A stretch of 64,000 nt of DNA. Source: Trichomonas vaginalis G3 (Eukaryota > Parabasalia > Trichomonadida > Trichomonadidae). The notes beneath the pieces were generated by a model, which did not search any database, was not told the origin of the DNA, and saw only the letters and a program-made list of their open reading frames with translations. Location: assembly GCF_026262505.1 (NCBI RefSeq), contig NC_067208.1, forward strand, positions 4,907,962 through 4,971,961, in the 5' to 3' direction. This document shows, in pieces, positions 11,901-20,863 of the stretch (its first letter is position 1; each line of letters opens with the position of its first letter). Both the position numbers and the translations under genes were made by a program.

Positions 11901-13972
11901 TGATGAACATCAGGCATTATTCGCTTGATCTGCGGATTGACAACAATAAGACGTGCGAAAGGAAGACATAATTTAAAACCAGGTGCCATTTCCCGAACAG
12001 CTTCCCTCGCAAAAATAAAACCGTTGGAATTTTCTCTCAAAGTTAATCCTTTTGTTATCAAATTGAGAGCAGATAATTGGTCGGATTGCGATAACAGGTT
12101 TCTTGCGAGTAATGTACCTAAGTTCTTTCCGTTCTTCTCTGCACTGACTTTATCCGATGGAAAATCTGAAACAAGAGAGGCGACAATCGTTCTAAATTTG
12201 TCATTTTCTCTTTTTTCGGTTTTCATGGCCAAAGAAGTCAAATCTAAGTCTTTAGGAGGACGCGGTGATGAAGGAGCGGATACCTTTTGGTGCCACTTGA
12301 ACTCGTATTGTGTTAGCTTCTTTGTTCTTTCACAACATTTTTGGAAAAGTGACGGGATTGCTTTCAATTTTATGTTTTCATCCAAATTTGAAAAAATGTC
12401 GTTCAAATAAGTGAAGAAAAGGAGATCCGCTGAATAGAAAGCTTTATTATCACCTTTGATGTGTCTTTCTATTGACATGGGAATGATGAATCCAAAGTCC
12501 GTCGGCCTCTCGAAAATTTGCAAACTTATTTCCGGAGTTTTTTGTGTTTTCAGGAAAATTCTGAAATCATTTCCATGTCTGAAGAAGTCGAAGATCTCGA
12601 GGACAATGCGGAACTTGAGTGGCGACTTCTCTTTGAACTCGTTTAACACGCAAAGATCATCTGCGATGTCAAAAATTCTGGATAATAAAATTGGTTTGTC
12701 TTCATGGAGCTTTGCGCATGTATCGATGAGGAATTTGCTGTTCATGGCCCATAATGCTGAAATTCCTGCCATGTACTGGGTGTTACATGAGATTAAATTG
12801 CTTAATAATTGGGCAGCAAAAGATGACGTTTCTCCAAGCGAAGCCAGTGTAATTAGAAGTAATGCCGTGGAGTTTGATGGGGAAAGCTGTGCAAGTAAGG
12901 CATTAATTTCGCCTGGAAGCTCATTATATAAAGTGGCCAATGCAACAATGAAGTCTGGATAGCGCCAGTGGTCGCCTTTGAAATCTCCGATAAGTATGGG
13001 ATTTATTTTTGTAGGTTGAAGCTTCGGAATTTGAACAACCATCGGTGATGAATTAATAATATGCTGTAAAAAGTTCAATTGTGTCTTTGGATGATCCCAT
13101 TGGCCTAAAAATGGGGCTATTGGGACAGATCGAGATCCAGTAACTTCCTTTATCGCTGAAATAAAGACATTGAATGAATTCATTGTTGAAATTATCACCG
13201 ATCTTGAATCAAAGGACTTAATTAGTTGCTCTAATGTAATTTTCGAATTTTTGAATGGTCTTAATAAACCAAGTTGAGTATTTCTATCACTATTAGCGAT
13301 GTTTTTCGAAATTGGAGATTTGTTTGATACTAAGTTGATGACGAAATCAGAAATGTCGTTCTCTGTGAAGGGCTGGAATTGTTCAATGCATTGTAAAGAT
13401 CTTGATGAATAATTATCGAGAACTTCAGCGGATGCTTCGTTAAAAACATCGGATATTGAAACAAAAGAGCCTTCATGAGAGAATTTTATAATCTTGTTCT
13501 GAGAAAATGTGTATTGTTGTGCTAATTTTGCAACATTTTCAACATGGCTAAACGAGAATATATTTGCAATTTTGGGTTGAACATTTTCGTTGATATCGCT
13601 GAAGAAGAGAGGATCAATTTTAGTGACTAAATTGACAATTCTGTGTATAACAGGAAAATCAACTAATTTTTCGAAAATTCTTAATGTAATTTCACGGCGT
13701 TCTGGATACCTTTCGAGCATTTTAGCCATCTCTGAGGCAAATTGATAGGAAGAAAAGTTATTAAGATAGGAATCCGAAGTAATAAATTGAATAATATGCG
13801 GAAGATGTGGAGAATCTTCTGGACAGATGGTGATTAATTTGAGGTATATATCCCCTAATGAAAGCTGCGGAAGAAAAATCGATGAATTCGATGAGTTTGA
13901 GCCAGATCTCATCGAATCAAACCAAAAAAAAATTTTGCGCCATAATTGATGGAAGAGAAGTCTAAAAATCAT
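8936..13972 (-). CDS. NOT1: CCR4-NOT complex scaffold subunit 1 (NOT1/CNOT1)
   Basis: A whole 1678-residue frame, somewhat shorter than the roughly 2100-2400 residues of animal and yeast NOT1. NOT1 is the cytoplasmic scaffold that holds the CAF1/CCR4 deadenylases and the NOT2/3/5 module for mRNA poly(A) shortening. Matches to CNOT1: PFLGQWDHPKTQLNFLQHI at about residue 290 (human WKHAEGQLSFIQH), LLSRIFDIADDLCVL near 430 (human LSRILDVAQDLKAL), LKYPSFAPVWLYLFPLVIP near 1435 (human LKVPGFAFAWLELISHR) and VPLKFRRIRNIILS near 1525, all in the NOT1 order. The C-terminal Not1 domain, which docks NOT2/NOT3, is complete. The middle CAF1-binding MIF4G region is too divergent to place by eye. MRSGSNSSN at residue 21 is an alternative start. 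Element 1 lies 86 bp past the stop. Confidence 0.92.
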   Translation of the reverse strand: MIFRLLFHQLWRKIFFWFDSMRSGSNSSNSSIFLPQLSLGDIYLKLITICPEDSPHLPHIIQFITSDSYLNNFSSYQFASEMAKMLERYPERREITLRIFEKLVDFPVIHRIVNLVTKIDPLFFSDINENVQPKIANIFSFSHVENVAKLAQQYTFSQNKIIKFSHEGSFVSISDVFNEASAEVLDNYSSRSLQCIEQFQPFTENDISDFVINLVSNKSPISKNIANSDRNTQLGLLRPFKNSKITLEQLIKSFDSRSVIISTMNSFNVFISAIKEVTGSRSVPIAPFLGQWDHPKTQLNFLQHIINSSPMVVQIPKLQPTKINPILIGDFKGDHWRYPDFIVALATLYNELPGEINALLAQLSPSNSTALLLITLASLGETSSFAAQLLSNLISCNTQYMAGISALWAMNSKFLIDTCAKLHEDKPILLSRIFDIADDLCVLNEFKEKSPLKFRIVLEIFDFFRHGNDFRIFLKTQKTPEISLQIFERPTDFGFIIPMSIERHIKGDNKAFYSADLLFFTYLNDIFSNLDENIKLKAIPSLFQKCCERTKKLTQYEFKWHQKVSAPSSPRPPKDLDLTSLAMKTEKRENDKFRTIVASLVSDFPSDKVSAEKNGKNLGTLLARNLLSQSDQLSALNLITKGLTLRENSNGFIFAREAVREMAPGFKLCLPFARLIVVNPQIKRIMPDVHQQAINALKPSICELQEETAIQPTKFELHPKLKRFKYIRDNSLDDPDSLALTTINQKIYRITFDQNANDSNNCIEACLYKVYVILMNGDRYATWKLTRIAKYLSSKTLQNNNPSFARYFNLSDLVIFSYENNLLYMTLPFLSQLFDNVPNCFFPPCPWSVSILSALGAIYRLPFLKKTLSLTIKKIFDSFNCEIANIEPQRLRPLEHLPSKDSDFLFPPLNFEIPVISREKLYSGDIHSIVSVVSRFFKGADNQTTREVAAFVHSKVPAIAKSAYETSFNLTTKDFARSKDINALVTFALSLVRTLCKSLASVAVKLEFTYLDMKSTRFIENLVTVISQNVSSHLLRTNMEPLKALRETCDGPFLDVQAFPPSVVSIVPEDLWPHQSEAIENGRGIFGCYAVPSSMKTVYSHLDSIVMSNHTSGEIPFDPQFARTIYSCFTQSSSGEINGFNNRFQPLPHNPRLVIGTVITCFPPQMPTAGAQLGVQILNHLFVLIGGNMKELSPIVEEMIPEQMPHMLIFVTLISAISPNLVEYFLMNYFEENGAEGIDLEPLIKWLHEKLFTQRSIAPLEYGRLLAFLATAKIPTNEYLTEIINVYLSCAIDEGKVTRISPDPSNQEKMMLDEFSRIHTIRDHLYTFLNRNNEAFKGQGKWNSLIKTAYPNRRLELLQIFFGVMGRNQSGELQILQIFLRDMFDAFQNSHIDGFFFSSVISAVVLQLRNRSINYAKMFGGFLNDTPPLKYPSFAPVWLYLFPLVIPPLLMDENLLPPSSLLVDSLLQPLKRFPADWANKPHFRKYYKAILRMMMLLVHDNPNFVASFAFDFVSEVPLKFRRIRNIILSCNAPDMINLCCHRQNIPIELTNGSTTFPDFIAKKENISHLTFELVFFYVYNIFPYEQVLWTYARGFMLAVEGADEATMVLEALFDGLRCNSKQTAAFEATILRIYTEIDKVYNQLTCKDIISAIVSARADNLTPIPYGIQSIKAKLADE

Positions 13973-14383
13973 GGAGAATAAAAATATATCTTTGTTATAG
14001 TATTGGTAAGATATTTTCCCGTATATATGTTAGTCAAATCTTGTAATAAAATCATTCAGTTCATTAGATAATGGATAATATCTCAATCAATAAGAAGAAA
14101 TCATTACACTATTCTTGGAACTATGATTATGATAGTAATTCATAGAGAATAAAAACGTTGAATTTTGAAATCAAATTCTTCTGCAACTTCATTCCATATA
14201 TTTTGAGAAAATTAATGTCATCCTAGAAACATATTGTATTAGAATGTTGAATTGTAAAAATATTGATTCTTGCAAAATTTGAAGAAAATTGATTCACTAA
14301 AATTTAAAATGGTTATAGCAAAATGGGTTATACAAGTTTCTAAATAGGCAAATTTAACGTTTATAATATAAAAATAACAATAT
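13973..14383. other. Intergenic, AT-rich, no gene seen
   Basis: Upstream of NOT1 and downstream of the PIP-box gene. No open frame with protein-like composition is seen. It should contain the NOT1 promoter, but no clear Inr of the TCACTTT type lies next to the first ATG. Confidence 0.6.
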
Positions 14384-14839
14384 TTAAAAAATATAATCTT
14401 CCATATCAGTAATTTCATCATCGTCATCAGTGTCATAGTATTTAGTGGAAAGATACAGGATCTTTCGCTCATAGTCTTTAACGTTAACAACACTACGAAC
14501 AATATTTTTCTCTTTCAATTCTATTTTCTGATGACTAAGAATGATCTTTTCGAGATCTTTGGCTTTCTGATCTTGAGTATTGTCATTAGTTGTGTTCAAA
14601 TTTTGTTCAATTGAATTATTTTCAGGTTTAATTGTATTGCTAGTACTTTGGATAGTCATATCACCATCTTCCTCATTTCTTTGAGGAATCGGAGACGATG
14701 CTTCTGTTTGAATAAATTTATCATCATCTTTTTCTTCTTTTTGATTCTTTTTAATTTCATCAGTTGGCTTCCCTTTAGGTGTTGTGCTACCGAAAAAGCT
14801 CATGATGGATGATTGCTTAGTTTTCTTCGTAGAAGTCAT
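14384..14839 (-). CDS. Small protein with N-terminal PCNA-binding (PIP) box
   Basis: 151 residues. Residues 9-16 read QSSIMSFF, a textbook PIP box (QxxIxxFF) in a basic context, very like the N-terminus of DNA ligase I (QRSIMSFF). PIP boxes dock proteins on the PCNA sliding clamp in the nucleus. The middle is Ser/Thr/Asn/Glu-rich and probably disordered. A short helical stretch (AKDLEKIILSHQKIELKEK) precedes a very acidic end (DTDDDDEITDMEDY). No catalytic domain is present, so it could be a small clamp adaptor or regulator of replication or repair; the exact family is unknown. It ends 410 bp from the NOT1 start on the same strand. The DDE-USP transposon begins 63 bp upstream of its ATG. Confidence 0.7.
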   Translation of the reverse strand: MTSTKKTKQSSIMSFFGSTTPKGKPTDEIKKNQKEEKDDDKFIQTEASSPIPQRNEEDGDMTIQSTSNTIKPENNSIEQNLNTTNDNTQDQKAKDLEKIILSHQKIELKEKNIVRSVVNVKDYERKILYLSTKYYDTDDDDEITDMEDYIF

Positions 14840-14902
14840 TGATTTTGGAGGGCTTAACGTACAGTTTTATTGAAATCAAAAGACATCATTGCTCAATTGA
14901 AT

Positions 14903-15178
14903 GGGGAGAAGCTTCCTAAACTTTTTAATCCCATAAATATGGTCATTATCTGGAATAAAGAGTTAAGCGTCATATGTCACTTTTTGTACTAAGGAAACAT
15001 CGACTTTATGCGTTATGACTTTTCGATGAGGAAACAAGTGTTCACGTATTATAAACTTCCTTATCCCAATAAACCGGCCCTAAACATAATTAATTTTAAG
15101 CATTATAATGGTCTCTTTTCTATGATAACCAAATCAATTTGGTTATCATAGAAAAGCACCAAAAACTAGAATAGGAAT
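14903..15178 (+). repeat. Left TIR of DDE-USP transposon
   Basis: Begins GGGGAGAAGCTTCCTAAAC. It contains GTCACTTTT at 14976 and a 42-bp palindrome at 15115-15156 (20-bp arms CTTTTCTATGATAACCAAAT, 2-nt loop). The right TIR mirrors it with one mismatch near the inner edge. Confidence 0.95.
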
Positions 15179-16860
15179 CGGCAATATGGAATTATGAAAC
15201 AACTAGGATAAAATGGATATGGGACATTCATGAATGCATTCACTTTTTTCAAGACTTTTTAATGAATTTCAAATTCCTCAGATTATTTTCAATAGATTTT
15301 CCGTACCATATCATTTTTATTAGACAAAGCTATCTTTTCGATGAAATTTTTGCAAAAATACTCTGTTTTGAAAAAGATTTATGTAAATTTTTTGATAAAA
15401 GTGTCTTGAATGATTATCATTGATAATACCATTCCAATTGAATGCTGTTTTCGGCTGCTTTTATAAAAATTTGATCATATTGTACTCATAATTTTTTTTT
15501 GTATTTTGGTCAAAAACTAAGCTAACATCAGCTGTATATTTGCATAAGCCATTAATAAGCTTTGGTATAGGTTATACTGAGTTTAGACGATCATACAATT
15601 TAGACTTTTTTCATTTAATTTAGTCTAACAAAGAGTGATTATCTTACTATTTGATTCATAAATATATAGGAAATAATAGTTTTATACCTTAATATGATAA
15701 AATTTTATAAAATTTTCCCTTCTCCTTTGGCAATATTAGTCATTAATAGATATATTTAACATGATGGTTCTAAATATATGAATAGATAAAATTTTCCTTT
15801 CAATTTTACGAACCAAATTTATTACCATATCCTAAATTTTTTCTATGTTTATAGACCTTTGGAACTTTGTATGAAGTCTAAATATACATGTAGAGTATTC
15901 AAACAAAACAAATATCAAAATCTAAACCTTTGAATTACCTTCAATGCTTAACCGAATTACTAGATCTTATATATGTGTGTGTACTAATACCTTTTGATGC
16001 ATAAAAAACTCCAAAAGAGTTTCATTTTTAAAATAGTCGATATCAATTCAAAAAATTGAAACTATACCGTCAACTGTCAATTTTTCAATAGTTCGTTTTT
16101 TTAAATGTAATTGCTTTTTTTATATGCATTAATCATTTGATAGTAGTGGGATCAAATTACATATCTTAAAAATGTATTCCGAGTGGAAAAAAAAATCAAT
16201 AGAATTGACCACAGATATCTGTTTAATCCAAAAATATTATTAGAATCATATTTAATAAAAATGCTATGCTTTTAGAAATAAACGGAAGAATAAACGCACT
16301 TTTTCAAACCGTCAAAATTGAATTTGTGTCAAATAGAGTAGGTGCCAAAAGTGCTTACTCTTAAACAACCGTCGGATTTCCGGGTGAAATCGTGACACAC
16401 TTTCGTCTTTCGTAGGCAGTAGTGGTTGTTACAAAAGGTAACTTCGAATGTAGCGTGAAATCTGCAAAAAAAATTCTGAAATTTGAATGGAGAACACAAA
16501 AATTGAATAGTTTACGTCAATAAAAAAGAGAAAAATGAAGCCAATGTGTCTCGAACCTAGGACTTAGAGCAGCAATCACACTGTTTATCCCATTACACTA
16601 CATGCATCTCTCACCTCAGTGAATGAGATCAACTATATGATAACTTTTTCCCCATTATATTCTTGTGGAAAAGTGACAAATAGCAACTTTGACCCTCTCT
16701 CGTGTCAAATATCTTGAATTTACAATTTTAGCTATTTAGATAATTAGAGAAGCATTTGATCAATTTTTGTGTTAAACAACTATTTTTCGAATTTCTGAGA
16801 TATGAAAATTAATTCACTAACTTCTTAAAAACATGAGTTGAATGAAAACTCTTAGAAGAA
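15179..16860. other. Long AT-rich leader inside the transposon
   Basis: About 1.7 kb between the left TIR and the transposase start. No open frame with protein-like composition is seen on either strand. The only structured part is the tRNA-like stretch near 16540-16607. Confidence 0.6.
16539..16607 (-). other. tRNA-like stretch with A- and B-box
   Basis: On the minus strand TAGTGTAATGG (16590-16600) fits a tRNA A-box, and GGTTCGAGACA (16547-16557) fits a B-box, 33 bp apart. The acceptor and T stems do not pair well, so this is not a working tRNA. It may be a decayed tRNA, a tRNA-derived piece or a chance RNA polymerase III promoter. Confidence 0.35.
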
Positions 16861-16869
16861 ATGTTCATA

Positions 16870-16881
16870 TCACTTTCATTA
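16870..16881 (+). promoter_or_regulatory. Trichomonad initiator (Inr) at the transposase start
   Basis: TCACTTTCATTA lies directly before the ATG at 16882 and matches the known Trichomonas Inr consensus (TCAYTWYTCATTA-like). Transcription would start at the A of TCA, giving a 5' UTR of about 10 nt. It argues for the ATG at 16882 over the one at 16861, which lies upstream of the initiator. Confidence 0.75.
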
Positions 16882-18591
16882 ATGGAGTACAAGGATGATT
16901 CCGAGTTCTTGGATGATATCCAGAAGTCCAAAACCCGATCCAAGGAAATCGTGAGAATGCAAATGCACTTAGCTTATCTTGATGAATCAGAGCCCGCAAG
17001 TGAAGATAAAAATCAAGCACCAGCTAATGCCGAAGAATTTAAAGTTGTCAGAAAGTTTAGCTTACAAAAATTCCTTGAGGCACACCCAATCTTAAATGTC
17101 AAAGACCTTTGTAACTTTTCTTTGGATCAACTCTTGTATTTAGTTGATGTTGTTCGCGAGCATGAGTTGTCATCCAGACGCGGTCGGAAAAACGGTTGTG
17201 ATCCATTAGATGCGTTATTCCTAACATTAACTTACTATTGCACTTATCTTCCATTGCAAAAATGTCAGGAATTGTTAGTTTGAAACAGAGTTACCTCAGC
17301 AAAATCATTAACAAAACAACAAACAGGATGTTCCCAATTTTCATTGCTGAATTCATTCCAAAACAATATTCTCCCTGTGACAAGGAGTTCGATAACTTTC
17401 CAACATGTGTTGCTGCAGTTGATAGCTCTACTATTCCTTTTACCGTTCCTCTTGATCTTGCTGAGCGTAAAAGTTCATGGGATGCTAAAAACCATTGCAA
17501 TGGTATGAAGGTTCAAGTTCTTGTTAATCCTTTAGGACAGGTAATTCACATGAATACAAGTTTTTTAGCTTCAGTTCACGATAAGAAAGTATTTGATTTA
17601 TCAGGAGCTTCAGATTTTTTACATGTCCAACGTGGAGTTGAATCTGTTGCATTAGGACTTCTTGCAGATAGAGGTTACATCGGTATTCAGAAATACCATC
17701 CAACAGCCGTCATTATGCAAAGAGGTGATGACGAAGAAGTTACAAAACGCAATAATGCGATTGCACATGATCGCCAAATTGTCGAACGCCGCTTTGCACG
17801 CGATAAAAGTAATTGGAGTGTCTTGGCAATAGGATATCGTGGTGAAAAAGGCAATCTTCCACTTATTGTTCAAGGATTGTTTGCTTTAGATAACTATCAC
17901 ATCGATTCCACACCTCTCAGTGAGAAGGATAACTGCGATTTTCCTTGCACTCCAAAAGATGAAAAAGAAGCTGCAGCAACACCAGAACCAAATGGTTCAG
18001 GAAGCCCAATGCCAAAGCCAAGATGTGTTCCAAAAGATCTTTATCTCCAAACTCCAGAAACTCCAATGAAGATTCCATCTCCACTAGCTGGATATGAAAA
18101 GATTGATAAGATACTTGTTAAAAGAACACAAAATGCAATCTACAACATCGAAACAAAAATGTCAATTCCAGGATTACATAATGAGGGAGCTACCTGCCAT
18201 GTCAATGCCGTTTTGCAAGTTTTGTTCTACGTAAATACTTTCAGAAAAGATGTAATGGAGCATTTGGGAGATGTCGAATATACGCCAGTGAAAGCACTTG
18301 CCGAAATTTATGATCAGATGTTGCACTACCGCCACAAGGAATACACAATTTCATGCTCACAATTCATCACAACACTCGGCAAGCAATACTTCCAGCAGCA
18401 AGATGCCGATGACACATTTCAAAAGATTGTACATGATGTTACGGAATCAGCAAACAAACCAGATATTGCCGTTACATTCCAATATCAAACTGAGACTCCT
18501 GATGAAAGCTTCTATTCGGTTTCGCTTCACATTCCTCTTGGTGCAGCAGGTATTGATCAAGGAATTAAACAAATGTGCACAGATGATTCTC
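16882..18591 (+). pseudogene. DDE_Tnp_4-type transposase fused to the N-terminal half of a USP deubiquitinase
   Basis: Starts MEYKDDSEFLDD. A HTH_Tnp_4-like segment (PLDALFLTLTYYCTYLPLQ) ends near 17280, where one apparent single-base frameshift joins it to the next frame (KQSYLSKIINKTTNRM). The DDE catalytic core follows: first Asp in AAVDSST (17421), second in ADRGYIG (17667, 82 residues on), Glu in IVERRFARDKSNW (17784, 39 further), so all three are present. After a Pro/Lys-rich linker (about 17950-18150) the same frame enters a USP (C19) catalytic domain: Cys box NEGATCHVNAVLQ, with Cys at 18195 and the oxyanion Asn five residues before, then QQDADDTF (QQDA box). The Polinton interrupts the frame after codon TCT at 18588-18590. 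The rest of the USP is at 42995-43368. Confidence 0.85.
18587..18591. repeat. Target duplication of the Polinton, left copy
   Basis: TTCTC directly before the element; the same TTCTC follows it at 42990-42994. Removing the element and one copy restores a continuous USP frame in the host transposon. Confidence 0.85.
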
Positions 18592-18600
18592 AGTTAGTAA

Positions 18601-18649
18601 ACATATCATGGGTACGGAGGCACTGCGCGCCTCCTTACCCATTATATGT
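18601..18649. repeat. Terminal hairpin, left end
   Basis: Two 21-nt arms with two mismatches around the loop ACTGCGC: ACATATCATGGGTACGGAGG pairs with its partner at 18629-18649. It is GC-rich in an AT-rich element and lies 9 bp from the tip. The mirror image is at 42933-42981. Confidence 0.9.
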
Positions 18650-18774
18650 GAATTTGACACTTTACAAAACCGTTAACGTATATTTTACAACACAAAACGA
18701 TAACACTAACTTAACCTTAAATATTTACAAAGCCGCCAACCACTTCACCTCACTAATGTAAAAAATAAACGTTC

Positions 18775-19095
18775 TCACTTACAAAAGTATTGCAACTCCT
18801 CCCATTGCTGTGCTTCACACAACAGTTCATATTCTTCTGACTCACTTTCTTCTTCATATAGGTCAAAATCACTGTCAAAATAAATGTTAGTAAGTTTTGA
18901 CAAAGCTAATGAAACACGTTTACCGTTTGTATCGTATGCTTGTATAAACTTTCCATTATGCTTGTAGTCATAAACGCTCAAACTAACTTTACCCTTTCTC
19001 CCTCGTATCTGATAGAATGTATTTTCACGAGGAACGAAGAACAAATTCTTGAACTCATGACCGTTGTAGTTTGTTATCTCAATAGTTTTCGTCAT
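18775..19095 (-). CDS. TIR-borne 106-residue protein, left copy
   Basis: Begins MTKTIEITNYNGHEF and ends QQWEELQYFCK. It is identical in sequence to the protein at 42486-42806 because it lies inside the TIR. The first 70 residues are basic and beta-prone (FYQIRGRKGKVSLSVYDYK); the C-terminus is acidic (DFDLYEEESESEEYE). No family is recognised. Both copies read outward, toward the element ends. The frame is whole in both, which suggests it is kept because TIR copying repairs it or because it is needed. Confidence 0.65.
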   Translation of the reverse strand: MTKTIEITNYNGHEFKNLFFVPRENTFYQIRGRKGKVSLSVYDYKHNGKFIQAYDTNGKRVSLALSKLTNIYFDSDFDLYEEESESEEYELLCEAQQWEELQYFCK

Positions 19096-19241
19096 TTACA
19101 TCCAAATAAAAATTTTCAGTAAAAATAAAAAATAAACTTAAAAATTAATGATATCACCACCCTCACACGTATGAAAACATAGCACAAAAATAAATTTAGG
19201 TGAAGTGGTGAGATCTCATCTGTTTTTTCACCCTGTTGAAT

Positions 19242-19769
19242 TCATTGCTTTATAACTCTCTTCCTTGGTTTCTTTTTAGTTGCTTTCTTTACGTCTGTCT
19301 CCAGCTTGACTGTCTTTCTTCTTCGTCCATAATGATACCAGTTACTTCCACCAGTCAATGGGTCAAATGGTCGTTCATAAGGGTTTCCATACATTCCATA
19401 GGGACCATACGGAAGAACTACTAGTGGAGAAGAAACATTTTCTTTAGTTCCATCGAATCTATTTAAATGCATTGTTTCACCTTTCATCTGGTCATTAAAG
19501 TCTTTTGCGTGTTTTGCAAACTCATCGTCCTTTCCTAAAGCATTTTCTGACTCAGTCGCAACCAAATTGGATGCTTTATTTATGAGCCCTATTTTATTTA
19601 ATCTTAACTTCTTTGCAACCCAGCCTCCAATCTTTCCTTTATTTGCATCTAATGTCTTCGAAACCCTTCCTCCACTCATTTTATTTACTGCGTCATAAGC
19701 TCCAAGTGCTTTTGCTCCAAATGCTAATGCTTTTGTTCCCATTGCGCCTAAAGCTGCCCAAGCTACCAT
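19242..19769 (-). CDS. Small basic protein, possible virion core/membrane-active protein
   Basis: 175 residues. The N-terminus is Ala/Gly-rich and hydrophobic (WAALGAMGTKALAFGAKALG), reminiscent of membrane-active or core peptides of adenovirus-like viruses. The middle is hydrophilic, followed by a Tyr/Gly/Pro segment (PYGPYGMYGNPYERPFDP) and a very basic tail (KKATKKKPRKRVIK). The stop lies at the inner edge of the TIR. It is first in a minus-strand cluster with the two genes that follow. A DNA-binding core role is inferred from composition only. Confidence 0.5.
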   Translation of the reverse strand: MVAWAALGAMGTKALAFGAKALGAYDAVNKMSGGRVSKTLDANKGKIGGWVAKKLRLNKIGLINKASNLVATESENALGKDDEFAKHAKDFNDQMKGETMHLNRFDGTKENVSSPLVVLPYGPYGMYGNPYERPFDPLTGGSNWYHYGRRRKTVKLETDVKKATKKKPRKRVIKQ

Positions 19770-19967
19770 TTACACCATATTAAAATCATCTCTCTTCAAT
19801 ATTATCTCATAAAAGTTCTCGTTACTGGAGAAAGTCAATGAAACATAAACGTTCTCATTCATAAACTTCTTTCTTATATCATCTATACGCTTCAAAATAT
19901 CTGAACAATTGCTAACATCTTCAACAACAGTTATTTCATCATGAATGACCTTCAAAAACAAACTCAT
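19770..19967 (-). CDS. Unknown 65-residue protein
   Basis: Short frame starting MSLFLKVIHDEITVVEDV. It abuts its neighbours on both sides with no gap, which is typical of tightly packed viral genes. It alternates beta-like and charged stretches. No family is recognised. Confidence 0.4.
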   Translation of the reverse strand: MSLFLKVIHDEITVVEDVSNCSDILKRIDDIRKKFMNENVYVSLTFSSNENFYEIILKRDDFNMV

Positions 19968-20848
19968 TTAATATGCTATTAAAATCATTTCAATAATGAG
20001 TCCATCCTTTCCATCTTTAGGTAGCACAACATCTTTCATTGAAGAAGGTTCGACAAGTCTTATGTTAAACTTACTGACAAAGTTTGTTATACTATAATGC
20101 TTCGGCGGCGAATACATGTAGTTTGAAAGACATAATATAGATTCTTCAGCAAATTCACTTATACTGGATTTTATAACAATGTTCTCACGAGACCAAATAC
20201 CACCAATTGAAAAACTTGTAAGCAATCCTGCTGAACCTTCTACTGTAAACGTCGATGGTAACATTCCACGAAGGTCATCTATTGACATCGTTGAGTCACT
20301 GTATTTAAATATTTTCTTAAAGCAATCGTCATTATCTAACCATGCAATAGCTTTGAAGTTTTCATTCGAATATACATCTGCTTCATTAAATGTAAATCCT
20401 GACTTCTTTGCAGAGATGACTTTAAAATCTATTGAGTTTGTTTCAAAATTATATGCTATGCTAACTTCTGAAGGTAATGGATGTCCTTCCGCAGTCAGTT
20501 GTTCTCTCACTACCGTTTGAAGCTTTGTATTAAAAACTTTCATGTCATCTCCTGTATCTAAGTTCACATACACAGCAACAGGAAAACTATCTTGCTTCTT
20601 TGTTTCATCATTATACTCAAAACATTAAAGTTCTTCAATATATTGTTCTTCCTGCTGGAATACTTCGAACCTGTCTGATTTCAATAGCTTTCTCACCTCC
20701 TACATACTCTACCCAGTGTCTTGGATATTCATAAGTATACTGACTTTCTTGAATTTTGGTTGGTTTCATCATAACATGTTCATAGTATATCTTTATACTC
20801 TTGTCAATTAGACTCGGTGCTATGTTCTGAATATTTCTGACTTGCATT
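19968..20848 (-). pseudogene. Minor-capsid (jelly-roll) candidate, broken
   Basis: Minus-strand region whose N-terminal part starts MQVRNIQNIAPSLIDKSI and contains YPRHWVEYVGGEKAIEIRQV. A similar block (FPTDWIVNINEEKYIGITSM) occurs in the whole gene at 38325-39182, so the two appear to be distant relatives. The later part is beta-rich throughout. The region is broken about once. It starts back-to-back with the packaging ATPase gene (15 bp between start codons), a common arrangement of morphogenesis genes. The capsid role is inferred. Confidence 0.5.
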
Positions 20849-20863
20849 TTTAATGGAGATAAA

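Larger units (their letters stand above)
18592..19257. repeat. Polinton left TIR
   Basis: Matches the right TIR (42320-42989) in inverted orientation almost without change over the outer 500 bp, including a complete 106-residue gene. About 19185-19230 is a block that differs between the two ends (GGTGAAGTGGTGAGAT here, GGGTAGAAGGGTAGAT there). Identity resumes at TTGAATTCATTGCTTTATAA. Confidence 0.92.

Noticed and set aside
9294-12962. Plus-strand open frames opposite NOT1
   Set aside because: They are mirror frames of a well-supported 1678-residue gene and have no family resemblance of their own.
17238-18591. USP taken as an independent host gene hit by a Polinton
   Set aside because: It is in the same frame as the transposase and lies inside the 276-bp TIR pair, so it belongs to the transposon.
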